Positions 44,856 to 58,274 of a stretch of DNA of 64,000 nucleotides are shown here, piece after piece. This stretch comes from Pomphorhynchus laevis (taxonomy: Eukaryota > Acanthocephala > Palaeacanthocephala > Echinorhynchida > Pomphorhynchidae), in assembly GCA_012934845.2 (NCBI GenBank), contig WNNJ02000537.1:62001-126000 (forward strand). The letters run 5' to 3'. How positions within the stretch are numbered: position 1 is the stretch's first letter; every line of letters begins with the position of its first letter. A program made the translations under genes and the position numbers. The notes beneath the pieces are model-generated. The model ran no database searches. It worked only from the letters and a program-made list of their open reading frames with translations, and was not told the DNA's origin.

Positions 44856-45052
44856 ATGATAAACTGTAGTAATATATTACGCAGATCAGCAATTTGCACG
44901 CTATTTCTATTTGTGATAATCGCTCTGTACAAATTTAATCAGCTTGATTTAATGGCTAACAACACGTATTTCGAAGTAGCAAATCATGAATTAAAGCTAC
45001 AAGTTAATGAACTAAACATCGAACTCCAGGATGCTAAATTACAAATTAACAG
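44856..45052 (+). pseudogene. Duplicate FUT8 exon 1
   Basis: Its protein reading is the same as exon 1 at 24357-24161, with an intact start and donor (AACAG/GTTAG). It is followed in the right order by duplicate exon 2 but by no exons 3-7, so this copy cannot make the enzyme. It could at most produce a short anchor-and-stem transcript. Confidence 0.85.
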
Positions 45053-45403
45053 GTTAGATAAATGTTTTCAGTATTTCCATTTAATCTAAGTAAACATATA
45101 AGATACCTGCTTTATAAATTTGACTGACAACATCTTGGTTCAAATCTGGATAATTTTCGTAATTGATCATTTTAAACGAATATGAATTAGTTTGTAAAGA
45201 TAAAATAAATTTATAGGTCAATTCATAAAAGCAAATTTAAAATGAAATAGAAGTTTACGAAAAGTAAATGCAAAGCAGATTTTAAAATTCTAAATTCATA
45301 ATGTCAGTTTATGGCTATAAAATTTCAATAAATGCATTAGCATATCGTCTTTTTCAGCTTTTAAATATGATCACAACAACAATTTCTTGAAAAAAAATAA
45401 TAT
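45053..45403. other. Duplicate FUT8 intron 1, proximal part
   Basis: Mirror of 23812-24160, noncoding. Confidence 0.7.
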
Positions 45404-48400
45404 ACAAGATTTTTACTATCAACTACTGATTCTGGTGTCGGGTTCTTGAGGCAGTGCATGGACCAAACTACTCCCAGACATCGCGATCCTGGGCGACAGA
45501 CCAGAGTTTTCTTTCAGATAGCTCAAGGCGGTCTTCGTTAAGTTTCGAGATTTGATCTCTTCACGCGTATCGAGGTCTACCTCGAGATCTCATTCCAGAA
45601 AGTCCGGTCTGGAAAACCTTCCGAGAAAGACGATCCCTAGACATCCTCAGAAAGTGGCCTAGCCACCTAGCTGATTTTCTTTGATGTGGAGAAGCAGCGA
45701 TTTTACTCCAAGTCCATACCGGATGACAGAATTCCTAACATTATCTCTAAGGCTAAGCATGGCCACACCTCGAAGGAACCTCATCACGATAGCTGTATCC
45801 GAGATATTATACGTTCGGTCATAACCCAAAGCTCATGATCATAGGTTAAGATAGGAACGATGATTGAGCGACAAACAAAACATTTCGCATGAAGACACAA
45901 ATCTTGCTTCAACACGACATAACTGTATAAAGAACGCATTGCTGTAGTGCTGCACAAATTTGCTCTTCAATCTTTTTATGTTCCTGCCGTTCCTCGAGAA
46001 CAATACCCCAAGATACTTTAAATTCTCTACATCAAAAAAAACCTTTTTTCTAATCCAGACTGACATTATCATCTGAATCCGAGGTACTAACCAACTTTGA
46101 AATAATAACCAACATCTCTGCCGCTTGGCATTCCATCGAAAATCGATCTAGTAGGACGAGAAGCCAACAAAACTTCTCCTCAGGACGAGAAGCCAACAAA
46201 ACAACGTAATCTGCAAAATGCAGAGATGCTATCTTGATGGAACCGAACTAAAGACCGACATACGTCAGAGCAGCTCGTCTCGAAATTTTGAACATGTAAA
46301 CAAGAAACAAAATTGTAGACATAGGACAACCCTGACGTAGCCCAACAGCTAATAGAAATGATTCAGACTTCCTACCTATAACAAGAATACAACTCATACT
46401 TTGTTCATACAGAGAAACCACAGCTACCCGAAGATAGTGTGGTACTCCATACTCCCTTAGTACCTCCCACAAAATCTCTCGCGGAACTCGGTTGAACGCT
46501 ATTTCCAAATCTACAAAGCCCATGTAGACCGGTTGAGCGAACTCCCAATACTGTTCAAGGATAGTTGAGAGAGTAAAGAGCTGATCCGTAGTTCCACGAC
46601 CCGGACGAAAGCCGCATTGTTCTTCTTGCAACTGTCTCTTGACTATATGTCGTATCCTTAACTCAAAAATTCCTAGCAAATAGCTTACCAGTTTGGCTAA
46701 GAAGAGTGATGACCCGATAATTGGAACAAATCTTCGGTCACCTTTCTTAAAGATCGCTACCAACACCCAAGTTCGCCACTCACTTGGAACCTTGCCCGAC
46801 TTCAATGCGACGTTGCAGATCCGTGTTAGCCACTTAATGACAACAACTTCGAGAGCCTTTAACGCTTCAAGTCGAATATCGTCTACTCCAGAAGACATGA
46901 AGTTTTTTAACAACAGCAATGACACCCTTCCAAAGAGATGAGCTCTTCGTTGTTTCTAAAGGCTATACTTCTACAAGAGAAGGCTTTCTAACCAGATTAA
47001 GGAGATCCCTAAAATGCTCTTTCTAACAGTCAAAAATTTCGTTTATGTCAGTCAGCATAGATCCTCTCTTGTCTAAGACAGTTTGAGGAGTTTTCTGCTT
47101 TCTAAAATAAAGGTTCGTTATCGAACTCCAGAAAATCATCGAAGCTAACCTATAATAGAGTTCTAAGTGCTCTCCAAACTTCTCCCTAGCCACCTTCTTC
47201 GCTTCGCAAACTGCTGGAGCTAGAGCTCTCTTTGCCCTTCGGTACTTTTCTACAGCTTCCAATGATTTATCTGACAAAGTTGCGCTATAAGCCAACCTCT
47301 TCTATTGAACAAAATCTCTAACTGTTGGTGTCCACCAAGCTGTTCGAGTATTTCCTCCGCGACAACCATTGAATGCCTTCGAGCCACAACTATTCATAGT
47401 TCCTTTGACAAGCGAGGATCTGAACATCTCCCATTTCTGATCAATGTTCTTCAACTCTTCTGACAACCGAGAAAAGTCATCACGGATGTTGCCAGAAACA
47501 CGTTCTTTGACAGAAACATCTGCTAGACTTTTCCATCACACCCTCATACAACGTTTGGGTTTACCAGGCCTGTCTAGCATTAGATCCCGCCATCGAAGTT
47601 TACTATCTACAAGGTAGTGATCGGTTGGCAGTTCAGCCCCTCTCTTCACACGAGTGTCCAAAACATAACGTCACAGATCAGATGAAACTATTACAAAATC
47701 GATTATTGATCTTTGACTGAGATAATCCTGATGCCATGTGCAAATATAAATCTCCTTATGTTCAAACATGGTGTTGGTTATGCACGAATTGTTACGAGAA
47801 CATAAGTGTGATAATTAGAAACCACGTGCATTCAGATCGGAAAGTTCGTTTCTCCCAAACACTCCCTTCCAAGTTCTACTGTCAAATGATCATTGAATTC
47901 ATACAATAGACCAAGAGAATATCCAACATGAGTACCATCAAGCAGAGCCTGAAGATCTTCCACGAAGGCTGCATATTCCGAGATAATGTTGTGAGCATAC
48001 ACGGACACAAGAGTTATCCCCTTTTCCTCTTTAACTTAAAATCTCAGTGACGCCAGCTTTTAGTTCACTATGTTAGACCTCTCTACCACGAACGACTACT
48101 GTGGACTTGTAAGTATCCCTACACCCGCATGCCATCGCTTTTGGTTTATAACTGCCGAAAAGTCCAAGGTCCAACCTTGATCCAAAAGTTTAGTTCCAGT
48201 TCCATAATAGTGAAGAGAAGTCACTCCGACTATTTTAAGACCGAAACGAACTATCTCTTCAACTAATTCTGGTTCTTTCCCAGTCAGGGAGATGACATTC
48301 CACGTTCCTACATTAAGGCAACCGCTTTGGATGTTGATGGCTCTTTCGCTGTCTCCGTACAACTGCCTGATCACACGGCACCCGAAAATAAAAACTCCAC

Positions 48401-48430
48401 CGGTCGGTAGTGAGTTGACCGTTGTTCTTC
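45404..48430 (-). mobile_element. RTE/Rex3-like LINE (copy 2), broken
   Basis: It differs from copy 1 by only a few residues. In the 225-residue RT core there are two visible changes: FRPGRGTT here against FRPVRGTT, and CILVIG against CIFVIG. The consensus of the family has FRPGRGT, so this copy is closer to the ancestor there. It shares the FADY box and the 21-base repeat. Confidence 0.9.
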
Positions 48431-48589
48431 GTACTTAATTTATATTTTGTAAATTTGTTGCTTGTATGAACACAATTATAAAAACATATTTTTATTTAAA
48501 AATAAAAATATTAAATATAATAACAATTAGCAATTGTAAATTATTATATTTTCGGTCACTATAAATAGTTGTCACTTTACGGAATTAAT

Positions 48590-49680
48590 ATTGCTTAACT
48601 CAATACTAATTATAATATTAAAAAAGTTTATATTATTAAAAAGGTTGATACGACAAGTATATGGAAAGGAGCACGACAATTTTGGTAAGTCTATTTCGAT
48701 TATCCTAATAACATACCCAAACTTATTTTTTAGTCTTTATCATCTTTTTATTTCAATTTGTTTTAATATTGAATTCGACCTAATTAAATCTTGCATGAAC
48801 CCTCCTAATTTAATAAACCAAGACGGTCTGGTCCCGTTTCGAAAGCTTTTGCATGTTACTTATAGTCCCAAAATTCTCTGTTAGTGAACACATTTAAAAT
48901 TGAACTCATCTTTATTGTCAAATTACGAGCTAATTCAAATTAAGTAATCTGTAAGACATTTAACATTAGGCTGCGGTTTTTTTACTATTTTGACACTGCA
49001 AAACAAATTTTTTAGTGCCTATTTTTACTTATAGTTCTAAAACATCTTTAATAAAATATTTATCGTTATTAAACATATGTAGCTATTCAACGCTAATTTT
49101 TAATTTCGAAAAAATTGCATGTTTCCGCCCATTATCCAGTGAAACAATTTTTCAATTTACTAGTAATCCATTACTAGTTCGATCATTAAGAAATTATCAA
49201 TTAATAATTGATAAAATGTTTATTAATTTTTGTTTTAATTGAGATAAATATATTAATGAAAGCGATTAATGTTTTCTAATTTTGATTTATTAAATTATTT
49301 AAAAAAACATTCATATGCATAAATTAGTGTTAATATTATATATTAATATAATATTAGTATGTTCATCTGGTAAATACTGGTTTTGTAAAAGCAATTAAAA
49401 TCATTTATCAATAATTTCAGTTTATTAAAAGCTTGATTATAAAATGAAGTCAAAATTATTAATTAATTATTGATTAATTATTCAATTATTGATTAATTAT
49501 TTATGAAATACTCATATTTGAAATAAATATAATAAAAGGTAATACAATATTTTGCATTTACAGAATTTTTTAATATGCGTTTTAGAAAAAATTGCGATAT
49601 TTTTTTTTCTTGTTGATTGTTATTCGAGGCTTAACTTTCGTTAATAATGGACAATAAATACTCGCTCACTGATGCTATTT
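48590..49680 (+). repeat. Dispersed gag-linked repeat (mirror of 19556-20600)
   Basis: The donor-like GGTAAGTC is at about 48683, followed by the diverged 334-bp unit and the AT-rich part to about 49680. It is a fossil, noncoding here. Confidence 0.6.
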
Positions 49681-50639
49681 TTAAGATGATGCTATTTTTA
49701 AATTTGTTTTGTTGGTTTTAAAAACCAATCAACATTTATATTGTGTTTATAAAAATGTAAGTAGAAATTTTCTTCGTTAATTTACCTACAAATATCCATC
49801 TATCATTCCAGATATGTATTCTCTTTAATTAGTATCTGATAATGTTGATAGAGTACCATTGTATTATCTCTATGCTTCGTCCCCTTGAGGTTAGGTATAT
49901 CAATGTTATGAAGATTTACTACTCAATCTGTTGAATTCTTGATATTTTACGATTATTACTTATTTTAAAGTACATCAAAATTATAAAGGGTGAGTTTTAG
50001 ATCTAGCTTATATAGCAAATATAGTATCGATATAACGACTATTTTGTACTTACGTATAAATTTTTATTAAAAAAATGAATTAAAAAATAAATAATTATTC
50101 ATTTTATTTTAAAATAAAATAAAATGAATAAATTTAAAATGAAATTTAAAATTGTAATTTTTAAATGCTTGAAGTTGATAAATGCTTAAGTTAAATGCTT
50201 ACATTTTAAAGTAAAATAAAAGCTTTAAAACATTAAATATAATATATTACATATAATATATTACATAGTATATCGTACTGTATTACTATACAACCGTTTA
50301 ATAGTAAAATGATATACTATATTATATAATTTAGTAAAAACCAAAATCATAACAGATTTTAAAATTCTAAATTCTAAATTATAAAAGTCTGCTTATGTCT
50401 TAAATATCTCCATAGAGCCATTAACGTATAAATTATTTGTATCTTTTAAATGTGATCACAATTATTGAAATTGATCAAATGAGCAAGTTATTTTAATCAA
50501 ATAAACTTGCTAATTATCTACATTCAATTTTAAATGTTTTTTTAATGTTTGATTGATATATAAAATAATGATTTAGGATAAGTGTAATGTTTGCTATAAA
50601 GTAACAGAGTACAACATAGATGATCTTATATGATTGCAG
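49681..50639. other. Duplicate FUT8 intron 1, distal part
   Basis: AT-rich, mirror of 18576-19555. No gene or insert is recognised. Confidence 0.6.
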
Positions 50640-50816
50640 GATTTGTTTAGCAACTGTGGAAAACCCGTACTTCGCCGAGTATGAATTGCAAAGACGATCA
50701 CTTGGATATAATATTGATGAACTTCGATCTTATTTGGATGCCGAGCTTACTCGCATCGAGAAATACGCTAAAATTAGCCTTACAATAACGAAGGACAATG
50801 TTGCAGATAGAATGAG
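50640..50816 (+). pseudogene. Duplicate FUT8 exon 2
   Basis: Same sequence as exon 2 at 18575-18399, with acceptor TTGCAG and donor GTACGC kept. It is the last functional-looking exon of the truncated FUT8 copy. Homology with intron 2 runs on to 51445 and then stops. Confidence 0.85.
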
Positions 50817-51445
50817 GTACGCGTTTTTAGTATATGACTATATAAAAGTGAGCTTTTTATGTTATGGATGATAATAGTGAATATTTGATATGTATTTGAA
50901 AAAATTAAGTTAAACATTACTACCCCAATGCACCTTTAGATACAGAGTGTATTTATTGCAACATCCTTTGATTAACAGGTTCTGCATTTGCAACAAAAAA
51001 TCTAAAATTAGTTTTGTAAAAAATTCCCAAGAGCAATATAATATTATTTTGATTATGCTGCTAGTTTAAGTAGAAATAAGCTTTTGTATTTTCACTATTG
51101 AACATTTATATTTAGATAAAGAAAATGTATTTTATTTAGATGTAATAGTAAGCAATAACATTATGTGAAGATTAATAAAATATAGCGTTGTGCCGAGCTG
51201 TGTAATACATGACTGTAAAATACATATATATTGATGAAATATGCGTATATTAAACTAATAATTTTGATTTAATAAGTTTTAATAAGTGAAAAATATTACT
51301 ATATACTAACTCTTAACAACGAAACTAATATTTATGATAAAGAAAAAATATAGATAAAATAAAACAAATCAAAGCACATATCCACTTAAATTCACAAATA
51401 AAAAGTGTTTTAATTGGAAATAATTGTAGCACAATTATAGCTGAC
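50817..51445. other. Duplicate FUT8 intron 2 up to the B' edge
   Basis: Mirror of 17770-18398. It ends on CAATTATAGCTGAC, the reverse complement of the 14-mer at 41361. Confidence 0.75.
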
Positions 51446-52130
51446 ACCTTCATCTACAAACACTGATTTAATTTGAAATCAGAAATGATTTTAATTAAAT
51501 TTGCAAAATGTAAAACGAAAGTCATTCATTCAATTTAATTTCCAATTTAATTGCCAATTTAATTGCCTGTTGGCTTAAAGATAGGATTAAAGCAGCGTGA
51601 AGAATGAACTCATAAAATTTCCAATAAACTTTATTTTCTAGATAAAGATATATTTATATATATTTTATACATATTTTATATTTAATATATAGAATATTAT
51701 AGAATAATATTTATTAAATATATTAAATATTCTATATTATATATATTATTCTATATTCTATATTAAATATTCTTTATTAAATATTCTATATTTCTAGATA
51801 TTTTCTATATTATTTTTTAATATCAGTTGGGTAGTTAATTTGCAAATTTTCTGATTTAGTTCTTTGAATCAGTATTAGTGAAGCTTAATAATTTAAATTT
51901 CCTGATATTTATATACGAATGTAACAAAAATATTACAATTTAAATATATAAATTTTATAAATAAATATTTTTATATGTAAAATAAAAGATCGTGCAAATA
52001 AATTGTTATCTATAAAAAATTAATAATTTCGCATTAAAAATTATAAGATTATTAAATAATTTTCAATATTATCGTGTCGATAGTTATCAGAGAACTTTTC
52101 TAATATTTTGTATTTTTATTTTTTACTTTA
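51446..52130. repeat. Partial minisatellite-element end and AT-rich DNA
   Basis: Direct copy of 25288-25970. It starts inside the TIR element (no minisatellite units are left), carries its right TIR up to about 51606, and then the TATA-type repeats. Confidence 0.7.
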
Positions 52131-52194
52131 ATTATAAGAAATAGAATTAGCGTGCAATTGCTGATCTGCGTAATATATTTCTACTGTTCATCAT
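52131..52194 (-). pseudogene. Relic of FUT8 exon 1 (copy 3)
   Basis: Same as 25970-26032. Confidence 0.68.
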
Positions 52195-52389
52195 TCACCT
52201 ATTAAACTTGTAAAAAATACGTAATTAAAACAAAAAGCTTTTCTAAAGAAATCATTTTTTCAATAGATCAAATATATATTGAAGACTATATCAAAGATTA
52301 ATTAACGAATATGATAGTTTAAGCTGTATAATAGACTGCTATTGTAATATAAAATACTGTACTCGGGCAATAATTATGATTGAAGAGAA

Positions 52390-54045
52390 GATTTTTGGAT
52401 TAAAACGTTTAATTCCATGTACACATTAGGATTGAGTGACGTGGTACAAAGAATGTGCAAGAAGTTTTAATATAAGAAGTTTTTCTAAAAATATCATTTG
52501 TTCAATAAATCAAATAGTAATTGACGATTATGATAGGTTGAGTTGTATAGTAGACAGTTATTGTGATACAAAACACTATAATCGGACAATAAATGTTAAA
52601 ACAACATTAAAAAATATACACTGACAATAAAATTCATTAATAAATGTATAGATAACATAAATATAAGTAGACTTTTAAATAATTCTAAAAGTAAAGAAAT
52701 AATAGGATCAGATTTAAGTAAATATATTCCTAAAATAAGGTATAAGTTGATACCGCCATGAGGACGAGAAATTTGTAATTATAATAAAGAATAGAAAACT
52801 ATATGTAACGATGATATAAAAACATTATAGAAACAGAATGCAATTACAAGTCTTAATTTTGATAAAATAAATGAACATATATGCACTCATAATCAAGAAT
52901 TAATTAAAAATAGTGAATTAAGGAAAATGGTATCAAAAGTGTATAAATATAAGTTAACTAATAATAACGACAAAAATAAAATTTACAATTCGTTATATAA
53001 TGACTTAAATGCTTACTTTGGTAAGCTGATTAATAGTAAAATCTTAAATACATCAAAGATAAACATTTGGAAAACTTATATATTAGATAAAATTAGAGAG
53101 GAAATGAAAATAACAAACAATTATAAAAGGAAAGATCAAATTATTTAAGATATGTATACAGAACTTACTAAATTAAAGCATAACTGTATAATAACAACTA
53201 TTGATAAAGCTAGTAATAACTTTGTCTTCATATGCAAAAAGCTTTATTATGATATACTGATGAAAGAAATTCATTATTATGATTTAAATGTAAATCCAAC
53301 ATATGAACGTAGTGAGTTAAGTTTAGAGACACTTATTACAAGTCGCTGTTCTATAATGGATAAAAAGAGTATAAAGGTTGAATCGAATAATAAAACTATA
53401 CCTATATTATATTGGAATCCAAATGTACATAAAAATTCAATAAAACCTAAGTTCATATGTAGTGCATTTAAATGTACATTAAAACCACTATCTGTTTATA
53501 TGAATAAAATGCTTAAGGTAATTAAAGCAAACTTCAGAAAATATTGCAGGGTAATCGAAATTAATACTTGTATAAAACACTATTTCAGTATTAATTATAC
53601 AAAAGAATTTTTAGAACACAGAAGGAATAAATTTTCAGAACATAAATAAGTACGATTTTAGTACGCTTTATACAAATCTAGATTTAGTAGATATTAAAGA
53701 TTAATTAGAAAAATAAATTAATCTTATATTCGGAAAAGATATACATATATATGTATATATAATATAACTTATATATAACTTATATACATATGTTATAATA
53801 ACTATAACGCCTATCTAACAAAAATAAAACCATCAAGTAAATATAAATATATGAATAAAATTGAATTAATAGAATCCTTAAATATTTTGATAAATCAAAA
53901 TTATTTAAAAGTAGGGACATCTATATTTAGACAAATAAAAGGTGTTCCAATGGGTGGTAATAGTAGCCCAATTATAGCTGACTTGTTTTTAAGCTTTATA
54001 GAATATGAATTTGTTCATAACTGTTTAAAAAAAATCTAAATTATA
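52390..54045 (+). mobile_element. PLE-2 (copy 3), broken
   Basis: Copy of 26230-27985 without the extra AT-rich run, so the reading through IRQIKGVPMGGNSSPIIADL is more complete. It has KRDQI and TTIDKASNNFVF segments as in copy 1. The RT catalytic box is not attached: the element ends after EYEFVHNC. Confidence 0.8.
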
Positions 54046-54121
54046 TAAAGATGTGAAATATGTTTCGATTCTACTTACAATTCTATTGTAAGTAGTTATA
54101 ATCAAGAACGTTTAAACTGAA

Positions 54122-54712
54122 ATGGAATTTTCACAGAACTTATCGTAATGCTATTGTTAAAACATTCTTGATTATATCTACTTACAATTATATTGCAAGT
54201 AGTTAACGGGGACCAAAGCGATTCTTACAGGTCGGAGCAGGCAGTTGAGGCAAGATACTTTGTCTTGGGCACATCGACAACCCTTACAGACTGCAGAATG
54301 CCCATTACAGTTGCAGCACCGTTGACTCATGGCTGTTTGTATCATGTGACAAACATGACGTGTGATTCTCGTCTATGATTGTCATCAGTAGTTGTAGTCG
54401 ATGGTTGTCCTCAGTAGGTGCAGTCGATGGTTGTCGTGTAAGTATTGAATGTTGTTGTATGTTATTAATTGTATTAGTACTGAACGCTTATTGTTATTGT
54501 ACTGATGCTTTGTAGAATAGAATAGGATTACAATACAATAGAATTCTACTTAATGCATTGATGATAAATGGGTATTTAACTCTATAAATGATGATTTGTT
54601 GAATTACAATAGAATATTGTACTTACAATAGAATTTTTTAATAGAATTGTAAATAGTAATAATCAAGAATGTTTAAACATGAGCATCACGATAAGTTCTG
54701 TGAAAATTCCAT
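54122..54712. repeat. 591-bp stretch bounded by 52-bp inverted repeats
   Basis: ATGGAATTTTCACAGAACTT at 54122 onward is mirrored by AAGTTCTGTGAAAATTCCAT ending at 54712. The 52-base arms differ at four positions. Inside are the cysteine-rich motif and GATGGTTGTC repeats. The shape suggests a non-autonomous element or a composite. The middle copy (28000-28456) has lost part of the left arm and the right arm. Confidence 0.6.
54193..54345 (-). mobile_element. Cysteine-rich retroelement-type motif
   Basis: The minus strand encodes SQRCCNCNGHSAVCKGCRCA followed by QDKVSCLNCLLRP. The pattern C-x2-C-x6-C-x2-C-x-C-x6-C-x2-C resembles the Cys-rich tail of some invertebrate mobile-element proteins (CxNCNG..A.C..C.C....PC.NC). 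Only about 40 codons are visible, without a start or partner domain. About 100 of these bases are missing at 28130. Confidence 0.45.
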
Positions 54713-55270
54713 GCCGTGTCATATCAAAGATATTAATTGCAGATTTCGATTTTGCCAACAATCTTGCAAAGAGTGTGTATTTTATCTCTTTAATTTTTAA
54801 GCCAAATATCTTGTGTATTTAAGCTTTAATTAATTTTATCACAAAACAAAGATCTACATTTAGTGAGATATTATCAAATTCTTTTTTTCTGTAAAGTCGA
54901 ATCAAATGTTTATTATATGCAAAGGTAATTAGTTTAGGTTTGAAATTTTTGGAACGATAACTCAATGAAATTACTTATTTAGTTATGAATTGACTATTTC
55001 TGTCGAAATCTGGAAGTAATTGATCCTTTTTAAACTTTAGAAACCATGCAAAAGAGGTATAAAATATTTTTATTTTCTCAAATTTTCGATGAGACCTGTT
55101 CTCGTCAGGACAATGAAGAAACTGAATGTTAATATGCAATGCTCAATTTATTAAATTCACCTATATATTAGATTGATTTTAAAAGCTTAGATTAGTTATG
55201 ACACAATACAATTTTATAAAATAATATTTTAATTTCACAATAAAATTAACAAGAAATGATTGTAATTTGG
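54350..55270. other. Repeat debris and block A'' start
   Basis: 54350-54640 holds AATAGAATTCTAC-type repeats, 54673-54892 is the 220-bp segment missing from the middle copy, and 54893 on mirrors 8324-8703. No gene is seen. Confidence 0.55.
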
Positions 55271-55450
55271 TATTCATTTACGATGAACTAATCAAATAGG
55301 AATTGAAGCTAGTTATTATCACTTAAAAGAGTATATGGCACACCTTGAAGAATATTTTACAATCGAGGAGTTTCGTAAGAAACAAAAGCTGAAACGCAAA
55401 ATGTTTGTTGCAACAGATAATCCTAATTTATTGGACGGTGCTAGCAATCG
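55271..55450 (+). pseudogene. Relic FUT8 exon 5 (copy 3)
   Basis: It is 180 bases, gap-free, with the same lost acceptor and TGA. It reads KMFVATDN where copy 2 has KVFIATDN. Confidence 0.85.
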
Positions 55451-55966
55451 GTACATTTACATTTTACAACTTTTAACATGCCTATTAGCTATACTACTTT
55501 AAAATTACAAGTCGTTTGTTAAAATTCAATTCAATTTTTATTCTTGATTCAGGTATACATCTAAAGATTTTTTATACAATTCACATTTTAATCATTCTGA
55601 TAATGGATGAACTTAATATTATAAGCAAATTAATTTTTTAATAAATTAAAAAATTTGTTTGCTTTTGTAAATATTTATTTTTAGTGCTAAAATAAATTTA
55701 ATTTTTCAAAATTGAAATAATTAGAAATAATTAGAATTTGAAATCTATATTGATATAATTATATAATTATTTTAAATGAAAACTAAATTTATTCTTTTAA
55801 TCTAATTTTTTATTATTGAGATAATAACAAATAATTGAAATTTAGTAAAAAAATATAATTTGTATAATTTATTTTTATGAACTGATTTAAAATTTATACC
55901 CGTCTTTATCTAGAAAAATTACTTGTAATTAATAAATTAAATTAATCATTAATTAAATTAATGCGC
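55451..55966. other. Noncoding (mirror of 7681-8143)
   Basis: No gene is seen. Confidence 0.5.
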
Positions 55967-56149
55967 TCATATATTCTTTTTACATAATAATCCAATTTTA
56001 TCCATATATTTATAATTATTTGATGGTTTAATTTTTGTTAGATATGCGTTATAGTTATTATAGCATATATATGTATATCTTTTCCGAATATAAGATTTAT
56101 TAATATACTCTTTGTTTTGTGAGAGAGAAAAATTAAAGCTTAAATACAC
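55967..56149 (-). mobile_element. PLE-2 fragment (copy of 29520-29710)
   Basis: See 7446-7680. Confidence 0.55.
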
Positions 56150-56299
56150 AAGATATTTGGCTTATACCGAACTTGTATTTAAATATAAGCTAAATTTACA
56201 ACTCACCATTAGTAATATTGATTTACTTTAAAGAAGTAAAGAATTCAACTGATTGAGCAGTAAAATAAGCCTCATTTTAAAAAAGAAACAGTAAGCTAT

Positions 56300-57270
56300 T
56301 ATTTATTGTCCATAATCAATGTAAGTTAAGCCTCGAATAACAATCAACAAGGAAATAAAAATATTGCAATTTGCTCTGAAAAGCATATTAGAAGTTATTG
56401 TGTAAATGCAAAATATTGTATTACTTTTTATTATATTTATTGCAAATAAGTGTATTTCATAAATAATAAATTAATAATTGAATTTTTAATTTAATACTTA
56501 TTTTTAATCATATGAAATTTATATTAAATTAACATATTTATAAAAAGTTAAATTAATGATTCAATATTTCATTAAATATGCATATTTTATTAAAAAATTA
56601 AAAATGACTTCATTTTATAATGAAGCTTTTAATAAACTGAAATCTATTGATAAATGATTTTAATTGAAAATAAATACTAGTATCTACTAGATAGACATAC
56701 CAATATTATATTATTATATCATAATAATACTAACTCATGCATATAAATGCTATTTTTTAAAAAATTAAATAAATCAAAATAAGATAGCATTAATCGTTCT
56801 TTGTAATATACTTATCTCAATTAAAACAAAAATTTATAAATTTTTTATTATATAATTTATTTATTATAATTATTAATTGATAATTTTCTAATGATTGAAT
56901 AAATAACAAATAATGTAGTTCAAGTTTGTTTCGATAGGTTCTTTAAATAGAATTCTATCCGTCGAATCTGTTTGTTGTAATAATAAAATAATAAAATCAT
57001 TCATACAAATAATTTAGCAAATCAAAATAAGAAAGCATTAATCGTTCTTTGTAATATAATTATTTCAATTTTAAAAAATTAATAAAATTTGTATCAATTA
57101 TTAATTGATAATTTTCATATGATCTAACTATTGACCGCCACTTAAAAACATATTTTTATTAATGGTTTAGTAACAAATTGGAAAATTGTCTACTCAGGAT
57201 TATGGGCATAAACATGCAATTATTTCAAAATTGAAAGTTAGTGTTGAATATCGAAAAGATATATTTAGAA
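56300..57270 (-). repeat. Dispersed repeat, noncoding part
   Basis: Direct copy of 29870-30836. Confidence 0.65.
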
Positions 57271-58272
57271 TCAATCAAAATAGTAAAAAAAGCAAAATAA
57301 TGTTAAATGTCTTACAGGTTACTTAATTTAAATTAGCTCGTAATTTGAATTTATGGCAATAAAGATGCTTTCAATTTTAAAAATGTTCACTAACAGAGGT
57401 TTTTTGGACTATAAGTAAATAAGTATGATGCAAAAGCTTATCGAAACGGAACAAGACCGTCTGGTTTTTTAAATCAGAAGGGTTCATGCAAGATTTGATT
57501 AGGTCGAATTCAATATTAAAACAAATTGAAATAAAAAGATGATAAAAACTAAAAAATAAGTTTGGGTATGTTATTAGGATAATTGAAATAGACTTACCAA
57601 ATTATCAATCAAAATAGTAAAAAAAGCAAAATAATGTTAAATGTCTTACAGGTTACTTAATTTAAATTAGCTCGTAATTTGAATTTATGGCAATAAAGAT
57701 GCTTTCAATTTTAAATATGTTCACTAACAGAGGTTTTTTGGACTATAAGTAAATAAGTATGATGCAAAAGCTTATCGAAACGGAACAAGACCGTCTGGTT
57801 TTTTAAATCAGAAGGGTTCATGCAAGATTTGATTAGGTCGAATTCAATATTAAAACAAATTGAAATAAAAAGATGATAAAGACTAAAAAATAAGTTTGGG
57901 TATGTTATTAGGATAATTGAAATAGACTTACCAAATTATCAATCAAAATAGTAAAAAAAGCAAAATAATGTTAAATGTCTTACAGGTTACTTAATTTAAA
58001 TTAGCTCGCAATTTGAATTTATGGCAATAAAGATGCTTTCAATTTTAAATATGTTCACTAACAGAGGTTTTTTGGACTATAAGTAAATAAGTATGATGCA
58101 AAAGCTTATCGAAACGGAACAAGACCGTCTGGTTTTTTAAATCAGAAGGGTTCATGCAAGATTTGATTAGGTCAAATTTAATATTAAAACAAATTGAAAT
58201 AAAAAGATGATAAAAACTAAAAAATAAGTTTGGGTATGTTATTAGGATAATTGAAATAGACTTACCAAATTA
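57271..58272 (-). repeat. Tandem triplication of the 334-bp unit (second array)
   Basis: Units begin at 57271, 57605 and 57939, again an exact 334-base period. Unit-specific changes (for example GCTCGCAATTTG in the third unit) let this array be told from 30837-31838. Confidence 0.92.
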
Positions 58273-58274
58273 CG

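Noticed and set aside
54193-54378. Plus-strand 61-codon frame
   Set aside because: The minus strand carries the regular cysteine pattern. The plus-strand reading has no motif.
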